From the NCBI GenBank assembly GCA_947446645.1, contig CANFHA010000020.1, forward strand, positions 29,042 to 93,041: 64,000 nucleotides of DNA, in the 5' to 3' direction. The DNA comes from Chitinophagaceae bacterium (GTDB lineage: Bacteria > Bacteroidota > Bacteroidia > Chitinophagales > Chitinophagaceae). The stretch's first letter is position 1; every line of letters starts with the position of its first letter. Under the pieces are notes generated by a model. It did no database searches and was not told where the DNA came from. It saw only the letters and a program-made list of their open reading frames with translations. The position numbers and the translations under genes were made by a program. Positions 26,154-34,371 of the stretch are shown piece by piece.

Positions 26154-27788
26154 TTAGTCCGCCTGGTGGAAAGCATACCTGTAATCGGTGGGAGGAACGT
26201 AGGTTTCCTTGATCGTTCTTGCGCTCAGCCAGCGATAAAGATTGAGGATAGATCCGGCCTTATCGTTGGTACCTGAAGCACGTGCGCCGCCGAAAGGCTG
26301 CTGTCCGACTACAGCACCTGTAGGCTTATCGTTGATATAGAAGTTACCAGCACTGTTCACCAGCGCTTTGGTCATGTACTCAATAGCATGACGATCTTGC
26401 GAGAAAATAGCACCTGTGAGCGCGTAAGGTGAAGTTTTGTCCAGCACATCGAGTGTCTGTATCCACTGGTCGGCTTCGTACACGTAAATGGTAAGCACCG
26501 GGCCGAATATCTCCTCGCACATGGTGACATAAGACGGATCAGTAGTTTCAATAATAGTAGGCTCCACAAACCAGCCTTTAGTGCGGTCGCACTTACCACC
26601 ACAGATGATCTTTGCAGCACCGTTGCTGTTCTTTACTCCATCTATATACTTAGAGATGCTCTCGAAAGATTTCTCATCAATAACCGCATTTATGAAGTTG
26701 GTGAAATCATCAACCACACCCATTTTCATAGTCTTTACTTCCGCTACAAGCTTTGTTTTAATTTCCTCGGCCAGGTTGGCAGGAAGATAAGCACGCGATG
26801 CCGCAGAACATTTCTGACCCTGGTATTCAAAAGAGCCGCGAGCAAGGCCTGCAACCACTGCATCTACATTGGAAGAAGGATGCACGAACACAAAGTCTTT
26901 ACCACCAGTCTCTCCTACTATGCGTGGGTAAGATTTGTATTTGGCAATGTTGTTGCCTATGCTCTTCCACATGCTTTGGAATACACCCGTAGAGCCGGTG
27001 AAGTGAACACCTGCAAAATATGGGTGTGCATAACAAATGTCGCCAACAACAGGACCGGAAGGATAGATAAGATTGATAACACCTGCGGGCAGGCCAGCCT
27101 CAATAAGTATCTCCATAAATACATTGGCCGAATAAACCTGTGTGTTGGCTGGCTTCCACACTATTACGTTGCCGCACATAGCCGGAGCCGTGGGCAGGTT
27201 GCCACCGATGGCCGTAAAGTTGAACGGAGTAACGGCGAGTACAAACCCTTCGAGCGGGCGATACTCCATACGGTTATCCATACCCTGCGGCGAGAGCGGC
27301 TGCTGCTTATAGACCTGGCTGAGAAAATGCACATTGAAACGCAGAAAATCTATTAATTCGCATGCGCTGTCAATCTCTGCCTGGTAAGCATTTTTGCTCT
27401 GGCCCAGCATAGTGGCCGCGTTCATTTTAAAGCGATACTTAGTAGCCAGCAATTCTGCCGCTTTCATAAAGATGGCAGCACGGTGCTCCCAACTGGTAGC
27501 TGCCCAGCTTTCACGGGCTGCCAGCGCAGCATTAATAGCATCATGAACCTGCTGCTCATCTGACGCATGAAAGTAGCCGAGCAAATGACCGGTTTCGTGC
27601 GGCGGACGTATCTCTTTTTTGTTGCCGCTGCGCACTTCCTTACCGCCAATATAGGCCGGAATATCGCATTGCTGGCTCTTTAAATCCGCTACGGCTTTCT
27701 TCAATGCTTTGCGCTCAGCGCTGCCCGGGGCGTAGCTTAATACCGGCTCATTCTTTGGTTCAACGAAATCGAAATATGCGTTATTCAT
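26154..27788 (-). CDS. pruA: L-glutamate gamma-semialdehyde dehydrogenase (P5C dehydrogenase)
   Basis: A 544-residue ALDH4-type enzyme that oxidises glutamate semialdehyde/P5C to glutamate with NAD+ in proline catabolism. Features: TPFNFTAIGGNLPTAPAMCG and VWKPANTQVYSA in the cofactor fold, VHFTGSTGVFQSMW, the general-base Glu in IVGETGGKDFVFVH, the catalytic Cys in YQGQKCSAASRAY, and EEIFGPVLTIYVYE. It lacks the proline dehydrogenase domain found in PutA fusions. No putA/prodh gene is adjacent. Confidence 0.95.
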   Translation of the reverse strand: MNNAYFDFVEPKNEPVLSYAPGSAERKALKKAVADLKSQQCDIPAYIGGKEVRSGNKKEIRPPHETGHLLGYFHASDEQQVHDAINAALAARESWAATSWEHRAAIFMKAAELLATKYRFKMNAATMLGQSKNAYQAEIDSACELIDFLRFNVHFLSQVYKQQPLSPQGMDNRMEYRPLEGFVLAVTPFNFTAIGGNLPTAPAMCGNVIVWKPANTQVYSANVFMEILIEAGLPAGVINLIYPSGPVVGDICYAHPYFAGVHFTGSTGVFQSMWKSIGNNIAKYKSYPRIVGETGGKDFVFVHPSSNVDAVVAGLARGSFEYQGQKCSAASRAYLPANLAEEIKTKLVAEVKTMKMGVVDDFTNFINAVIDEKSFESISKYIDGVKNSNGAAKIICGGKCDRTKGWFVEPTIIETTDPSYVTMCEEIFGPVLTIYVYEADQWIQTLDVLDKTSPYALTGAIFSQDRHAIEYMTKALVNSAGNFYINDKPTGAVVGQQPFGGARASGTNDKAGSILNLYRWLSARTIKETYVPPTDYRYAFHQAD

Positions 27789-27829
27789 TCTTTTTGAAAT
27801 TAGGAATTTGTAATTAGGAATCGGGATTG

Positions 27830-27837
27830 CAAAGGTA
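27830..27837 (-). promoter_or_regulatory. Possible -7 element (TACCTTTG) for pruA
   Basis: On the minus strand, TACCTTTG matches TAnnTTTG about 41 bases upstream of the pruA start. No clear -33 box at standard spacing. Confidence 0.3.
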
Positions 27838-27902
27838 ACTCATTAACACTGGTGGAAAAAACCGGGGGTGGCTATATGCAGATAGGGTATATCTATTTAT
27901 TA

Positions 27903-28565
27903 TTAAAGCCTTACGAGACCATGTTTAATAGCAAAAAGCACCAGGCCTGTTTTAGACTTAATATTAAGTTTGGCAAAGAGTGATTCGCGATAGCCATCTA
28001 TGGTGCGTGCTGATACCTGCATAATGGATGCCATCTGGTCGTATTTGTATTCCTTTTCATCGCAGACAAGCAGCAGGAAAGCTGTTTCCCGCTCGTTCAG
28101 GCTGCTCAATATGGCCTGGTAATCATTTGTGGCATGCCTGCTAATACCTTTTAGCAGGGCATTGTGCGATATCTCGCTGTGGTAGTAGCCGGAGGTTGAG
28201 ATATCTTCAATGGCTTTCCGCAGTTCATCTTCTGTGCAACTTTTGGGCAAATAACCACGCACACCGAGGCGGAATAACTCTATGACCGTCTTTTCATCGT
28301 TATCAAGTGTCAGGATCAGTACTTTGAGATCTGGCTTGTATTGCCGTATCCACCGGGTGGTATCTGTACCATTCATTTCCGGCATGTTGAGGTCCATTAT
28401 CACGATATCGGGGTCCGTAACGTTTGGCGAATTAAATACAAAATCCTTACCGCTGCTGTACTGGGCTGTGACTTTAAAATTGCCCAGCACTTCAATCAGC
28501 GATTTCAAGCCATTTCGCACAACCGTGTGGTCGTCAACCAGCGCTATAGATATAGATACACTCAT
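27903..28565 (-). CDS. NarL/LuxR-type response regulator
   Basis: A 220-residue DNA-binding regulator. The receiver domain (about 4-125) has DDH at 11-13, phosphoacceptor Asp58 (IVIMDLNMPEMNG) and the conserved Lys in YLPKSCTEDEL. The C-terminal LuxR-type helix-turn-helix (about 150-220) includes LNERETAFLLLVCDEKEYKY and ISARTIDGYRESLFAKLNI-like residues (VSARTIDGYRESLFAKLNIK). It lies 17 bases downstream of the cognate-looking kinase gene. Confidence 0.93.
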   Translation of the reverse strand: MSVSISIALVDDHTVVRNGLKSLIEVLGNFKVTAQYSSGKDFVFNSPNVTDPDIVIMDLNMPEMNGTDTTRWIRQYKPDLKVLILTLDNDEKTVIELFRLGVRGYLPKSCTEDELRKAIEDISTSGYYHSEISHNALLKGISRHATNDYQAILSSLNERETAFLLLVCDEKEYKYDQMASIMQVSARTIDGYRESLFAKLNIKSKTGLVLFAIKHGLVRL

Positions 28566-28582
28566 AAATTTGTCTCCAATTT

Positions 28583-29347
28583 TTACTTTTCCAGCGTAAA
28601 GGTAGTTCCATTGCCACCGGCAGCTTTAGGTGCAGTGTCAATCCTGCATTTCAGGCCTGCGAGCTCTGCACGCTTCATAATATTTTTCAAACCCGCGCCT
28701 TTGGCCGAAGCAAGCATCTCCCCAAGATCAAAGCCTTTGCCGTCATCGGCTACCACCAACTTAAATCCATTTCTACCGTGCAGGCCAATAGAGAACGTAC
28801 CGGCATCGGCATGCTTTATTGCATTGTTCAGCATTTCCTGGAACATCCGGAATACGATCACTTTCTGGTCGCGGTTGAGCTCAGGCTCTGCATCCTGTTC
28901 CCACTGTACCTGGTACTTATTGAGCAGGCGCAGCCGCTCTATTTCCTTTTCAATAGTATAAACAAGACCATTTTTTTCTATATGGTCGCTGTTAAGGCTA
29001 CGGCCCAGCATACGCACCTCTTCTATAGTATTTATGACTGCCTCGCCTACCGGCTGCAGGGACTCGCTGAGTGAGGGGTTCACTATTTTCAACTGCTGCA
29101 GGTGTGTTTTCACAAATGTGAGGCGCGAACCTACATTATCATGCAGCTCCCGGGCCACCTCAGTCATTACCTGCTCCTGCACTTCCCTTACGCCCTTTTC
29201 GTAGTCGCGCTGCAGCTCGGCCATCTTCATGATTTGCTGCACATTTTTTTTGTTAGATAGTACCATAGTTATGACCACAACCGCTACCAGCAGAAGAATA
29301 AGGAGGGTGGCGAGAATGACCGTTAAGAAAATAGGATTTGAAAGCAT
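28583..29347 (-). CDS. Sensor histidine kinase, HisKA_3 (NarX-like) type
   Basis: A 254-residue kinase with a single N-terminal transmembrane helix (about 5-30), a short coiled coil, a HisKA_3 dimerisation/phosphoacceptor domain with His69 (EVARELHDNVGSRL), and an HATPase domain with MFQEMLNNAIKHA (N box) and VADDGKGFD (G1). It has no periplasmic or PAS sensor of its own. The polytopic protein encoded 3 bases upstream is a candidate sensing partner; the regulator follows directly. Confidence 0.92.
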   Translation of the reverse strand: MLSNPIFLTVILATLLILLLVAVVVITMVLSNKKNVQQIMKMAELQRDYEKGVREVQEQVMTEVARELHDNVGSRLTFVKTHLQQLKIVNPSLSESLQPVGEAVINTIEEVRMLGRSLNSDHIEKNGLVYTIEKEIERLRLLNKYQVQWEQDAEPELNRDQKVIVFRMFQEMLNNAIKHADAGTFSIGLHGRNGFKLVVADDGKGFDLGEMLASAKGAGLKNIMKRAELAGLKCRIDTAPKAAGGNGTTFTLEK

Positions 29348-29350
29348 AGG

Positions 29351-30001
29351 CTAAGCAGTGTTAAGAACAGCTGTTTTTTGACGCCCCAGCAAGATAAAGC
29401 TAATGGCAGCAAGTGGGTGACGCAATGCATCCAGTACAACATTTATATAACTTAGTTGGGCAGCGAGCTTTAGAGCATTATTATTCAGATAATTATGGAG
29501 GCCCCAATATGGAATGCCTGGAGCGCAAAACAATATAGTTGACGCAGATAACCAAAAAACCGGCTGTTTCAAAATGTCTTTATTTGAAAAAATACTATTA
29601 TTAATAAGAACGAAAAAATACATAACTGTCAGCAATATCGACCCAAGAACAATGGCGAAATTTGCCAGTATATAGATCGAATCAATCATTATTTCGGTTG
29701 CCCATCCTATACAGTAAACAACTATTAGCGCTGCAAAAATTCTCTTAGCTGAACTTCCTTTTGTCAATAAAATTGCGATGATACTATTCAACCCAAAATC
29801 AATGATCATATAGATGTTGAACATCCATGAATTGTGCTGATGTAATTGCAATGCGATATATCTTCCATAACCGTCGGCAAACGCAGACAATGCTACTGTA
29901 AGCAATACCCATTTGTAAGGTCGGGGCAAATACCTGAAATAATATATGCCGATTATTATTGCAAACAATTTTCCAACAAGCAGAGGTAGAAGCAATTGCA
30001 T
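29351..30001 (-). CDS. Polytopic membrane protein of unknown function
   Basis: A 216-residue protein with about seven hydrophobic helices (for example LLLPLLVGKLFAIIIGIYYF, NFAIVLGSILLTVMYFFVLI) and Arg/Lys-rich loops. No family recognised. It is the first gene of a tight three-gene unit with a kinase and a regulator (3-base and 17-base gaps), which suggests a role in sensing. A lone helix kinase with a multi-helix partner is the basis for that inference. Confidence 0.75.
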   Translation of the reverse strand: MQLLLPLLVGKLFAIIIGIYYFRYLPRPYKWVLLTVALSAFADGYGRYIALQLHQHNSWMFNIYMIIDFGLNSIIAILLTKGSSAKRIFAALIVVYCIGWATEIMIDSIYILANFAIVLGSILLTVMYFFVLINNSIFSNKDILKQPVFWLSASTILFCAPGIPYWGLHNYLNNNALKLAAQLSYINVVLDALRHPLAAISFILLGRQKTAVLNTA

Positions 30002-30087
30002 ATCAAGATTCGGTTTGTACAGCCAAATTATAAAAGCCTCACAAACTTACTGTTATATTCCGCTTCCGTTACAACATCATTTTTTAA

Positions 30088-30828
30088 TTAAGGATATATA
30101 TATACATTACAATGAGGCGGGCAGGTAGTAGCATAATCCCCTGCCTTCATCTTGAAATCCTGCGTATAGGTTGTGTCGTCCAGCAAAGCTGTACCACTGC
30201 TGTCGCGTAGATATATTGCCAGGCTGTGGGGGTAAGCCACGGCAGGGGATGGATTGTTTGCTGCATAGGAAATTGACGCAAAACAAATTTTCGCCCCCTG
30301 CGGATTGCCATTGTCTGAATAAATCGAAAGTAGCTCACTGCCCGGGAAAACAACGTTGCGCACAAAAATAGTTGCGCTACTGTCGGAGGAAAGATGTACT
30401 GCTGTACTTGAGCTGCAGGTACCAGAGCTGGTATAGTAAAAACTGTTCAGGTAGTTCTGATCGTAAAGGTCTGTAACAGTGGTGGTGGTAATAGACGTAC
30501 CCTGTATTTTGTACCAGGCGCAGTTTGTTGCGACCAGGTCATACTTCTTGGGATCGGAAGTAGCGGTCATCGCACATATCTGTAGGCGGAGGTAAAGGGC
30601 CGATGTTGATGTATCGTAACAGAGCACGAACCTGAGCGCTACATTATTAGCAGCTGTACCAGATGCAGCCATATACGCCTGAACAGCGGTAATAAGAGAA
30701 GACACGGAGATCTGGATATCCTGACCGCCAAAACCTGTACCGCAGTTGGCCAGGAAATAATGCTGCTGAAACTGAGTTCTCATGGTATTGAACTGAGTAA
30801 GATTAACGACCATTGGATTTGTTGGCAT
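30088..30828 (-). CDS. Unknown protein without signal peptide, beta-rich
   Basis: A 246-residue protein starting MPTNPMVVNLTQFNTMRTQF. No signal peptide or transmembrane segment. The sequence alternates short strands with Ser/Thr-rich loops (LRFVLCYDTSTSALYLRLQI, YTSSGTCSSSTAVHLSSDSS) and carries nine or more cysteines spread along it, ending CPPHCNVYIYP. No family recognised. It is followed, 87 bases later on the same strand, by the three-gene signalling unit. A strong hairpin lies upstream of its start. Confidence 0.65.
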   Translation of the reverse strand: MPTNPMVVNLTQFNTMRTQFQQHYFLANCGTGFGGQDIQISVSSLITAVQAYMAASGTAANNVALRFVLCYDTSTSALYLRLQICAMTATSDPKKYDLVATNCAWYKIQGTSITTTTVTDLYDQNYLNSFYYTSSGTCSSSTAVHLSSDSSATIFVRNVVFPGSELLSIYSDNGNPQGAKICFASISYAANNPSPAVAYPHSLAIYLRDSSGTALLDDTTYTQDFKMKAGDYATTCPPHCNVYIYP

Positions 30829-30893
30829 AGAATATGGTTTTAGTTGTGAATAAGCAAGTTACGCTCAATTTGGCATCATTCCCAATTTAGAAA

Positions 30894-30934
30894 TACGGGG
30901 AAAACACCCTTTTTTTTAGGGTGTTTTCCCCGTA
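30894..30934. promoter_or_regulatory. Perfect 17-bp hairpin upstream of the unknown gene
   Basis: TACGGGGAAAACACCCT and its exact complement flank a 7-T loop (30911-30917). It is 66 bases upstream of the 30828 start and lacks a T-tract after the stem on either strand, so it is not a standard terminator. A leader structure or protein-binding palindrome are alternatives. Confidence 0.55.
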
Positions 30935-30990
30935 CAAACAGCCAGAAAGATGTCTTTCCTTTGTGGAAGTTTCCATTAAGCTCCTGTCCT

Positions 30991-31165
30991 ATCACTATGA
31001 TTTTTTTGCTTTTAGTATTGAATGCCCAAAAAGACAGCCCTTATTTGCTCTGCTTTTGAATGCATATATCACTATGAAGAATTAAACCACACAGTTCACT
31101 ATGAAATTTTTTTAAACTGTTACTATCACACTGATCTTTTACCAATTCATTTCTTATCACTTTGA
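30991..31165 (+). repeat. Five ATCACTATGA-like direct motifs
   Basis: ATCACTATGA (30991), ATCACTATGA (31068), TTCACTATGA (31095), ATCACACTGA (31125) and ATCACTTTGA (31156) occur in one orientation. The last four are spaced 27, 30 and 31 bases, about three helical turns each. They precede the ECF sigma factor gene. A repeated operator is one reading; the binder is unknown. Confidence 0.45.
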
Positions 31166-31176
31166 GATGTACGAAG

Positions 31177-31208
31177 AACAGCCTCCGCAAACGGGGCTGT
31201 TTTTTTAT
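31177..31208 (+). terminator. Intrinsic terminator in front of the ECF sigma gene
   Basis: AACAGCC (31177-31183) pairs with GGCTGTT across an 11-base loop and is followed by a run of Ts. It would end a plus-strand transcript starting within the motif-rich region, or act as an attenuator for the sigma gene. Confidence 0.55.
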
Positions 31209-31283
31209 GGAATATATTCTACCGTGTGTCTTTACCGATAACCCATTGTAAATTGCAGGCAAAAGGTTTTCGCAGGAACACTT

Positions 31284-31841
31284 ATGAACAGCAACCTCAC
31301 GGATGAAGAATTACTTCGTAATTACCGGGCCGATGGTGATAACCAATGGCTGGGATACCTGCTGCTGCGCTATACTACACTGCTTTTTGGCGTGGCTATG
31401 AAATACCTTAAAAACAAAACACAGGCTGAAGACGCGGTGCAACAGGTATTTGTGAAGGTGCTCACCAGCATACCCAAAGAAGAAATACTAAACTTTAAAG
31501 GATGGCTATATATACTGACCCGCAACTACTGCCTGCAGCAGCTGCGCGACAAAACCCATAACACGGATGATACAGCACTCAGCTGTCTACCTGCCGCGGA
31601 TGACGATAAAGATTATATGCTGCTTCGGGATAAAACACTACAGCAAATGGAAACCGCCATAACTGAGCTGAATGAACAACAACGAAAAACAGTAGTACTT
31701 TTTTACCTGGAGAAGAAAAGCTATGAGCAGATAATTGCCGAAACCGGTTATACCTTTATGCAGGTAAAGAGCTTTATCCAGAATGGAAAGAGAAACCTGA
31801 AAGCCATTTTACAAAAAAAGCAAGGTGAACTCCGTTTATGA
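31284..31841 (+). CDS. ECF-type RNA polymerase sigma factor
   Basis: A 185-residue sigma-70 family protein. Region 2 (about 25-95) includes LLLRYTTLLFGVAMKYLKN, AEDAVQQVFVKVL and FKGWLYILTRNYCLQQLRD. Region 4 (about 120-180) includes LNEQQRKTVVLFYLEKKSYE and a helix-turn-helix ending MQVKSFIQNGKRNLKAIL. The following gene overlaps by 4 bases and encodes a one-helix membrane protein that is probably its regulator. Confidence 0.92.
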   Translation: MNSNLTDEELLRNYRADGDNQWLGYLLLRYTTLLFGVAMKYLKNKTQAEDAVQQVFVKVLTSIPKEEILNFKGWLYILTRNYCLQQLRDKTHNTDDTALSCLPAADDDKDYMLLRDKTLQQMETAITELNEQQRKTVVLFYLEKKSYEQIIAETGYTFMQVKSFIQNGKRNLKAILQKKQGELRL

Positions 31842-32194
31842 GCGACCAGAACTACATATCGCCCTTTGAAACCAATGGTGGAAAGGAAAAACTTCCTGAG
31901 GAAACCCTTATGGCATACCTGGAAGGGAAACTATCACCAGCGGAGCAACATGAGGTAGAGCAATGGCTGGCTGAAGACGGTATGGAGAGTGATGCACTGC
32001 AAGGACTGCAGGCACTGGAACCGGAAGAAACGAAACAAACAGTAAATAAACTAAAGCATGAGCTACGCAGGACAATAGTAGGCAAGAAGCGAAAACGCAG
32101 GCCGCTAAAAACGGACTATAATGTCCTGATCGCAATAGGGGTGATACTATTACTGGCGGTAGTTGCCTATATTGTTATCCGTATTGCTAAATAA
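31838..32194 (+). CDS. Putative anti-sigma membrane protein
   Basis: A 118-residue protein with an N-terminal soluble part (about 1-90) containing PEETLMAYLEGKLSPAEQHE, the helical pattern of anti-sigma N-termini, a Lys/Arg-rich stretch (KKRKRRPLK) and one transmembrane helix (about 94-116). The Cys/His zinc ligands of classic ZAS domains are absent. Start overlaps the sigma stop (ATGA), implying translational coupling. Role inferred from position and topology. Confidence 0.78.
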   Translation: MSDQNYISPFETNGGKEKLPEETLMAYLEGKLSPAEQHEVEQWLAEDGMESDALQGLQALEPEETKQTVNKLKHELRRTIVGKKRKRRPLKTDYNVLIAIGVILLLAVVAYIVIRIAK

Positions 32195-32237
32195 AATACT
32201 TTTGCCCTTCGGATTGAAGGCAGAAACAAACTACTAT

Positions 32238-32651
32238 ATGAAATACATTCCCCAGCGCCCACCCTTTGTGATGATAGATGAGATAGTGAGCGTCGACAAA
32301 CAACATACGACAACTACATTCACTATTTTGCCAGATAACATAATGGTGGATAATGGCGTATTCACCGAAGGTGGACTTGTAGAAAATATGGCGCAAACAG
32401 CAGGAGCCGGTACCGGCTACATAGCCATGGAAGCCGGCAAGCCTACACCCATGGGATACATTGCAGCACTAAAGAATGTAACGGTACACGCACTGCCTAA
32501 AATAAATGATACAATAAGAACCGAAATCCTCTTCGGACAAACGGTAATGAACTTTCACCAGGTGAAGGGTCGGGTGCTGGCCGGTGAGCAGGAAATAGCC
32601 AGCTGTGAGTTCAAAATATTTGTGAATCCTGATCAACCAAACGCATCTTAG
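32238..32651 (+). CDS. Hotdog-fold 3-hydroxyacyl-ACP dehydratase-like protein
   Basis: About 137 residues from the ATG at 32238, which gives MKYIPQRPPFVMIDEIVSVD, the FabZ-like N-terminus; a longer frame begins at 32163 inside the previous gene and is unlikely. GGLVENMAQTAGAGTGY corresponds to the FabZ helix that carries the catalytic Glu. The canonical His of GHFP is not present (DNGVFTEGGLVEN), and PHR is PQR. This resembles the ApeP-type divergent dehydratases of polyene/fatty-acid pathways. It is followed without gap by a ketosynthase. Confidence 0.8.
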   Translation: MKYIPQRPPFVMIDEIVSVDKQHTTTTFTILPDNIMVDNGVFTEGGLVENMAQTAGAGTGYIAMEAGKPTPMGYIAALKNVTVHALPKINDTIRTEILFGQTVMNFHQVKGRVLAGEQEIASCEFKIFVNPDQPNAS

Positions 32652-33779
32652 TTGCCACGCGTATATGCAATAGCATCTAACATTATCTCTTCGCTGGGGA
32701 TGGATGTGGCAGCACACTGGCAATCTGTGAGTGCCGGGCGAACCGGCATCCGGCGTTACGAAGATCAAACCCTGAGCAATGGAGCTTTTCTGGCATCAAA
32801 GATAGACCCTGCACAATGGCAGGCCATACAGGCACAAACCAGGGCAGAGGAGGCACTTACGCCCTTTGAGCAACTGGCCTCTTGCTCTGTAAAGAAAGCA
32901 CTGGGAAACCTGGACGATGCACTAGACCTGAGCAAAACTGTTTTTATTCTTGGCACTACAAAGGGAAATATAGAACTGCTGGGCCAGGTGCCAGATGAAC
33001 GATTACTGCTGCACCGGTCAGCGCGACTAATAGCAGTGCACAATAATATCAGAACGAAGCCAATAGTCATATCACACGCATGCGTGTCGGGTGTTATTGC
33101 CTTACAGTATGGTTTGCGTATGCTGCAATCGGGGCGCTACCAGCATGCTGTTGTTACCGGCTGCGACCGGTTTTCTAAGTTTGTTTTGAGTGGTTTTCAG
33201 TCGTTCCAGGCTATATCTGACGAGCCTTGCCGCCCTTTCGATGCTGCACGCAAAGGCATAACACTGGGCGAAGCAGCAGCAACTATAGTACTATCCGTAA
33301 ACAATACAGAACAAGGAGCGGGAGAGCTGGTTAGCGGTGCAACATCGAATGATGCCAACCATATTTCGGGTCCATCGCGCACGGGTGAGGAACTGGCAGC
33401 GGCCATAAGCAGGGCCATTACGGAAGCCGGCATCGCTCCGGCGGACATTGGCATGATCTCGGCACACGGCACAGCTACCCTTTACAATGATGAAATGGAA
33501 GCGAGGGGTTTTGAGCATGCGGGACTGCTAAATAGCCCGGTACACAGCCTTAAAGGATACATAGGACATACGCTGGGAGCGGCCGGTGTGCTCGAAAGTG
33601 CCATGGTACTTGAGAGCCTGCGCCATCAAATGCTTATCCCTTCCGCAGGATATGAAGACCTGGGCGTGCCAAAACCAATAAACGTAACCCGCACGCTGCA
33701 ACCTGCAGGGATAAACTATGCGTTAAAAACAGCATCAGGTTTTGGCGGTTGCAATGCGGCTATTGTATGGAAAAAGTAA
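32652..33779 (+). CDS. Beta-ketoacyl-ACP synthase (FabF-like)
   Basis: A 375-residue condensing enzyme with the Cys-His-His triad: Cys144 in SHACVSGVIAL, His272 in SAHGTATLYNDEMEA, and His306 after Lys301 in SLKGYIGHTLGAAG. The C-terminal FGGCNAAIVW is also typical. Translation appears to start at TTG (32652), directly after the TAG of the dehydratase gene; the next in-frame ATG would remove the first 16 residues including YAIASNIISSLG. With the hotdog neighbour it forms a two-gene acyl-chain module without its own ACP or reductase in the window. Confidence 0.88.
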   Translation: MPRVYAIASNIISSLGMDVAAHWQSVSAGRTGIRRYEDQTLSNGAFLASKIDPAQWQAIQAQTRAEEALTPFEQLASCSVKKALGNLDDALDLSKTVFILGTTKGNIELLGQVPDERLLLHRSARLIAVHNNIRTKPIVISHACVSGVIALQYGLRMLQSGRYQHAVVTGCDRFSKFVLSGFQSFQAISDEPCRPFDAARKGITLGEAAATIVLSVNNTEQGAGELVSGATSNDANHISGPSRTGEELAAAISRAITEAGIAPADIGMISAHGTATLYNDEMEARGFEHAGLLNSPVHSLKGYIGHTLGAAGVLESAMVLESLRHQMLIPSAGYEDLGVPKPINVTRTLQPAGINYALKTASGFGGCNAAIVWKK

Positions 33780-33845
33780 AGAAATCTCTGCAACCTACTC
33801 GCCATTTTAACACGAAAAATCAGCCTGATATCTTAACTTTACCAC

Positions 33846-34061
33846 ATGTTACAATACATTTCTGACGACTCAGGACATAGAACCGCCGTTGTTATTCCAA
33901 TTGATGAATGGAATAAGATGAGGGATAAATATCCTGTTGAAGGCGACTTACCTCAATGGCAAAAGGACATCATAGACAAAGACCTGGCAGAAATCGCAGC
34001 TGATCCAAATTGCCTTCGTCCAATTGATGAATTATTCGCAGAACTGGATAAAGAAGATTAA
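33846..34061 (+). CDS. Antitoxin of a RelE/ParE-type module
   Basis: A 71-residue acidic protein beginning MLQYISDDSGHRTAVVIPID, with the TAVVIPIDEWNKM pattern of Phd/YefM-like or small ParD-like antitoxins and an acidic C-terminal tail (PIDELFAELDKED) able to wrap a toxin. It lies 8 bases before the toxin gene on the same strand. Assignment rests on pairing as well as sequence. Confidence 0.78.
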   Translation: MLQYISDDSGHRTAVVIPIDEWNKMRDKYPVEGDLPQWQKDIIDKDLAEIAADPNCLRPIDELFAELDKED

Positions 34062-34069
34062 AACCGATT

Positions 34070-34360
34070 ATGCCATATAAAATTGTCTATCGGCGCAATA
34101 CGGTTTCACATCTAAAAGAAGCGATGGCATGGTATAAGCGCCAGCAGAATGTACTGGAAAAGGATTTCGCCAGTTCTGTAAAGAAAGCAATCAATCGCGT
34201 ACAGGTTCATCCAGAGGCGTTTGCAGTACGATATAAAAACGTGCGAATTGCTCACACCGATAGATTTCCCTTTAGCATTCATTTTTATATCGACACTCCC
34301 GAAAAACTTATTGTGATCATGAATATATTGCACGATCGCAGACACTTCGAATCAGATTAA
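34070..34360 (+). CDS. RelE/ParE-family toxin
   Basis: A 96-residue basic protein with the ParE/RelE fold pattern: YKIVYRRNTVSHLKEAMAWY, a helix pair, then VRIAHTDRFPFSIHFYID and a closing VIMNILHDRRHFES. The H-x-R-R-near-C-terminus form is common in ParE-like members. Members poison gyrase or cleave mRNA; which one applies here cannot be told from sequence. Confidence 0.87.
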   Translation: MPYKIVYRRNTVSHLKEAMAWYKRQQNVLEKDFASSVKKAINRVQVHPEAFAVRYKNVRIAHTDRFPFSIHFYIDTPEKLIVIMNILHDRRHFESD

Positions 34361-34371
34361 TGTCGCATTGT

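Larger units (their letters stand above)
30829..31283. other. Divergent intergenic region with hairpins and repeated motif
   Basis: Lies between the divergent unknown gene and the ECF sigma gene. It contains a 17-base-arm hairpin (30894-30934), five ATCACTATGA-like motifs (30991-31165), a T-tailed terminator hairpin (31177-31208) and a possible 20-codon open frame with a hydrophobic start (MIFLLLVLNAQ, 30997-31059). A larger minus-strand frame here is not convincing. Confidence 0.5.

Noticed and set aside
31041..31262. 73-residue minus-strand frame upstream of the ECF sigma gene
   Set aside because: It crosses the terminator hairpin and the repeated motifs, has no protein-like pattern, and no start context.
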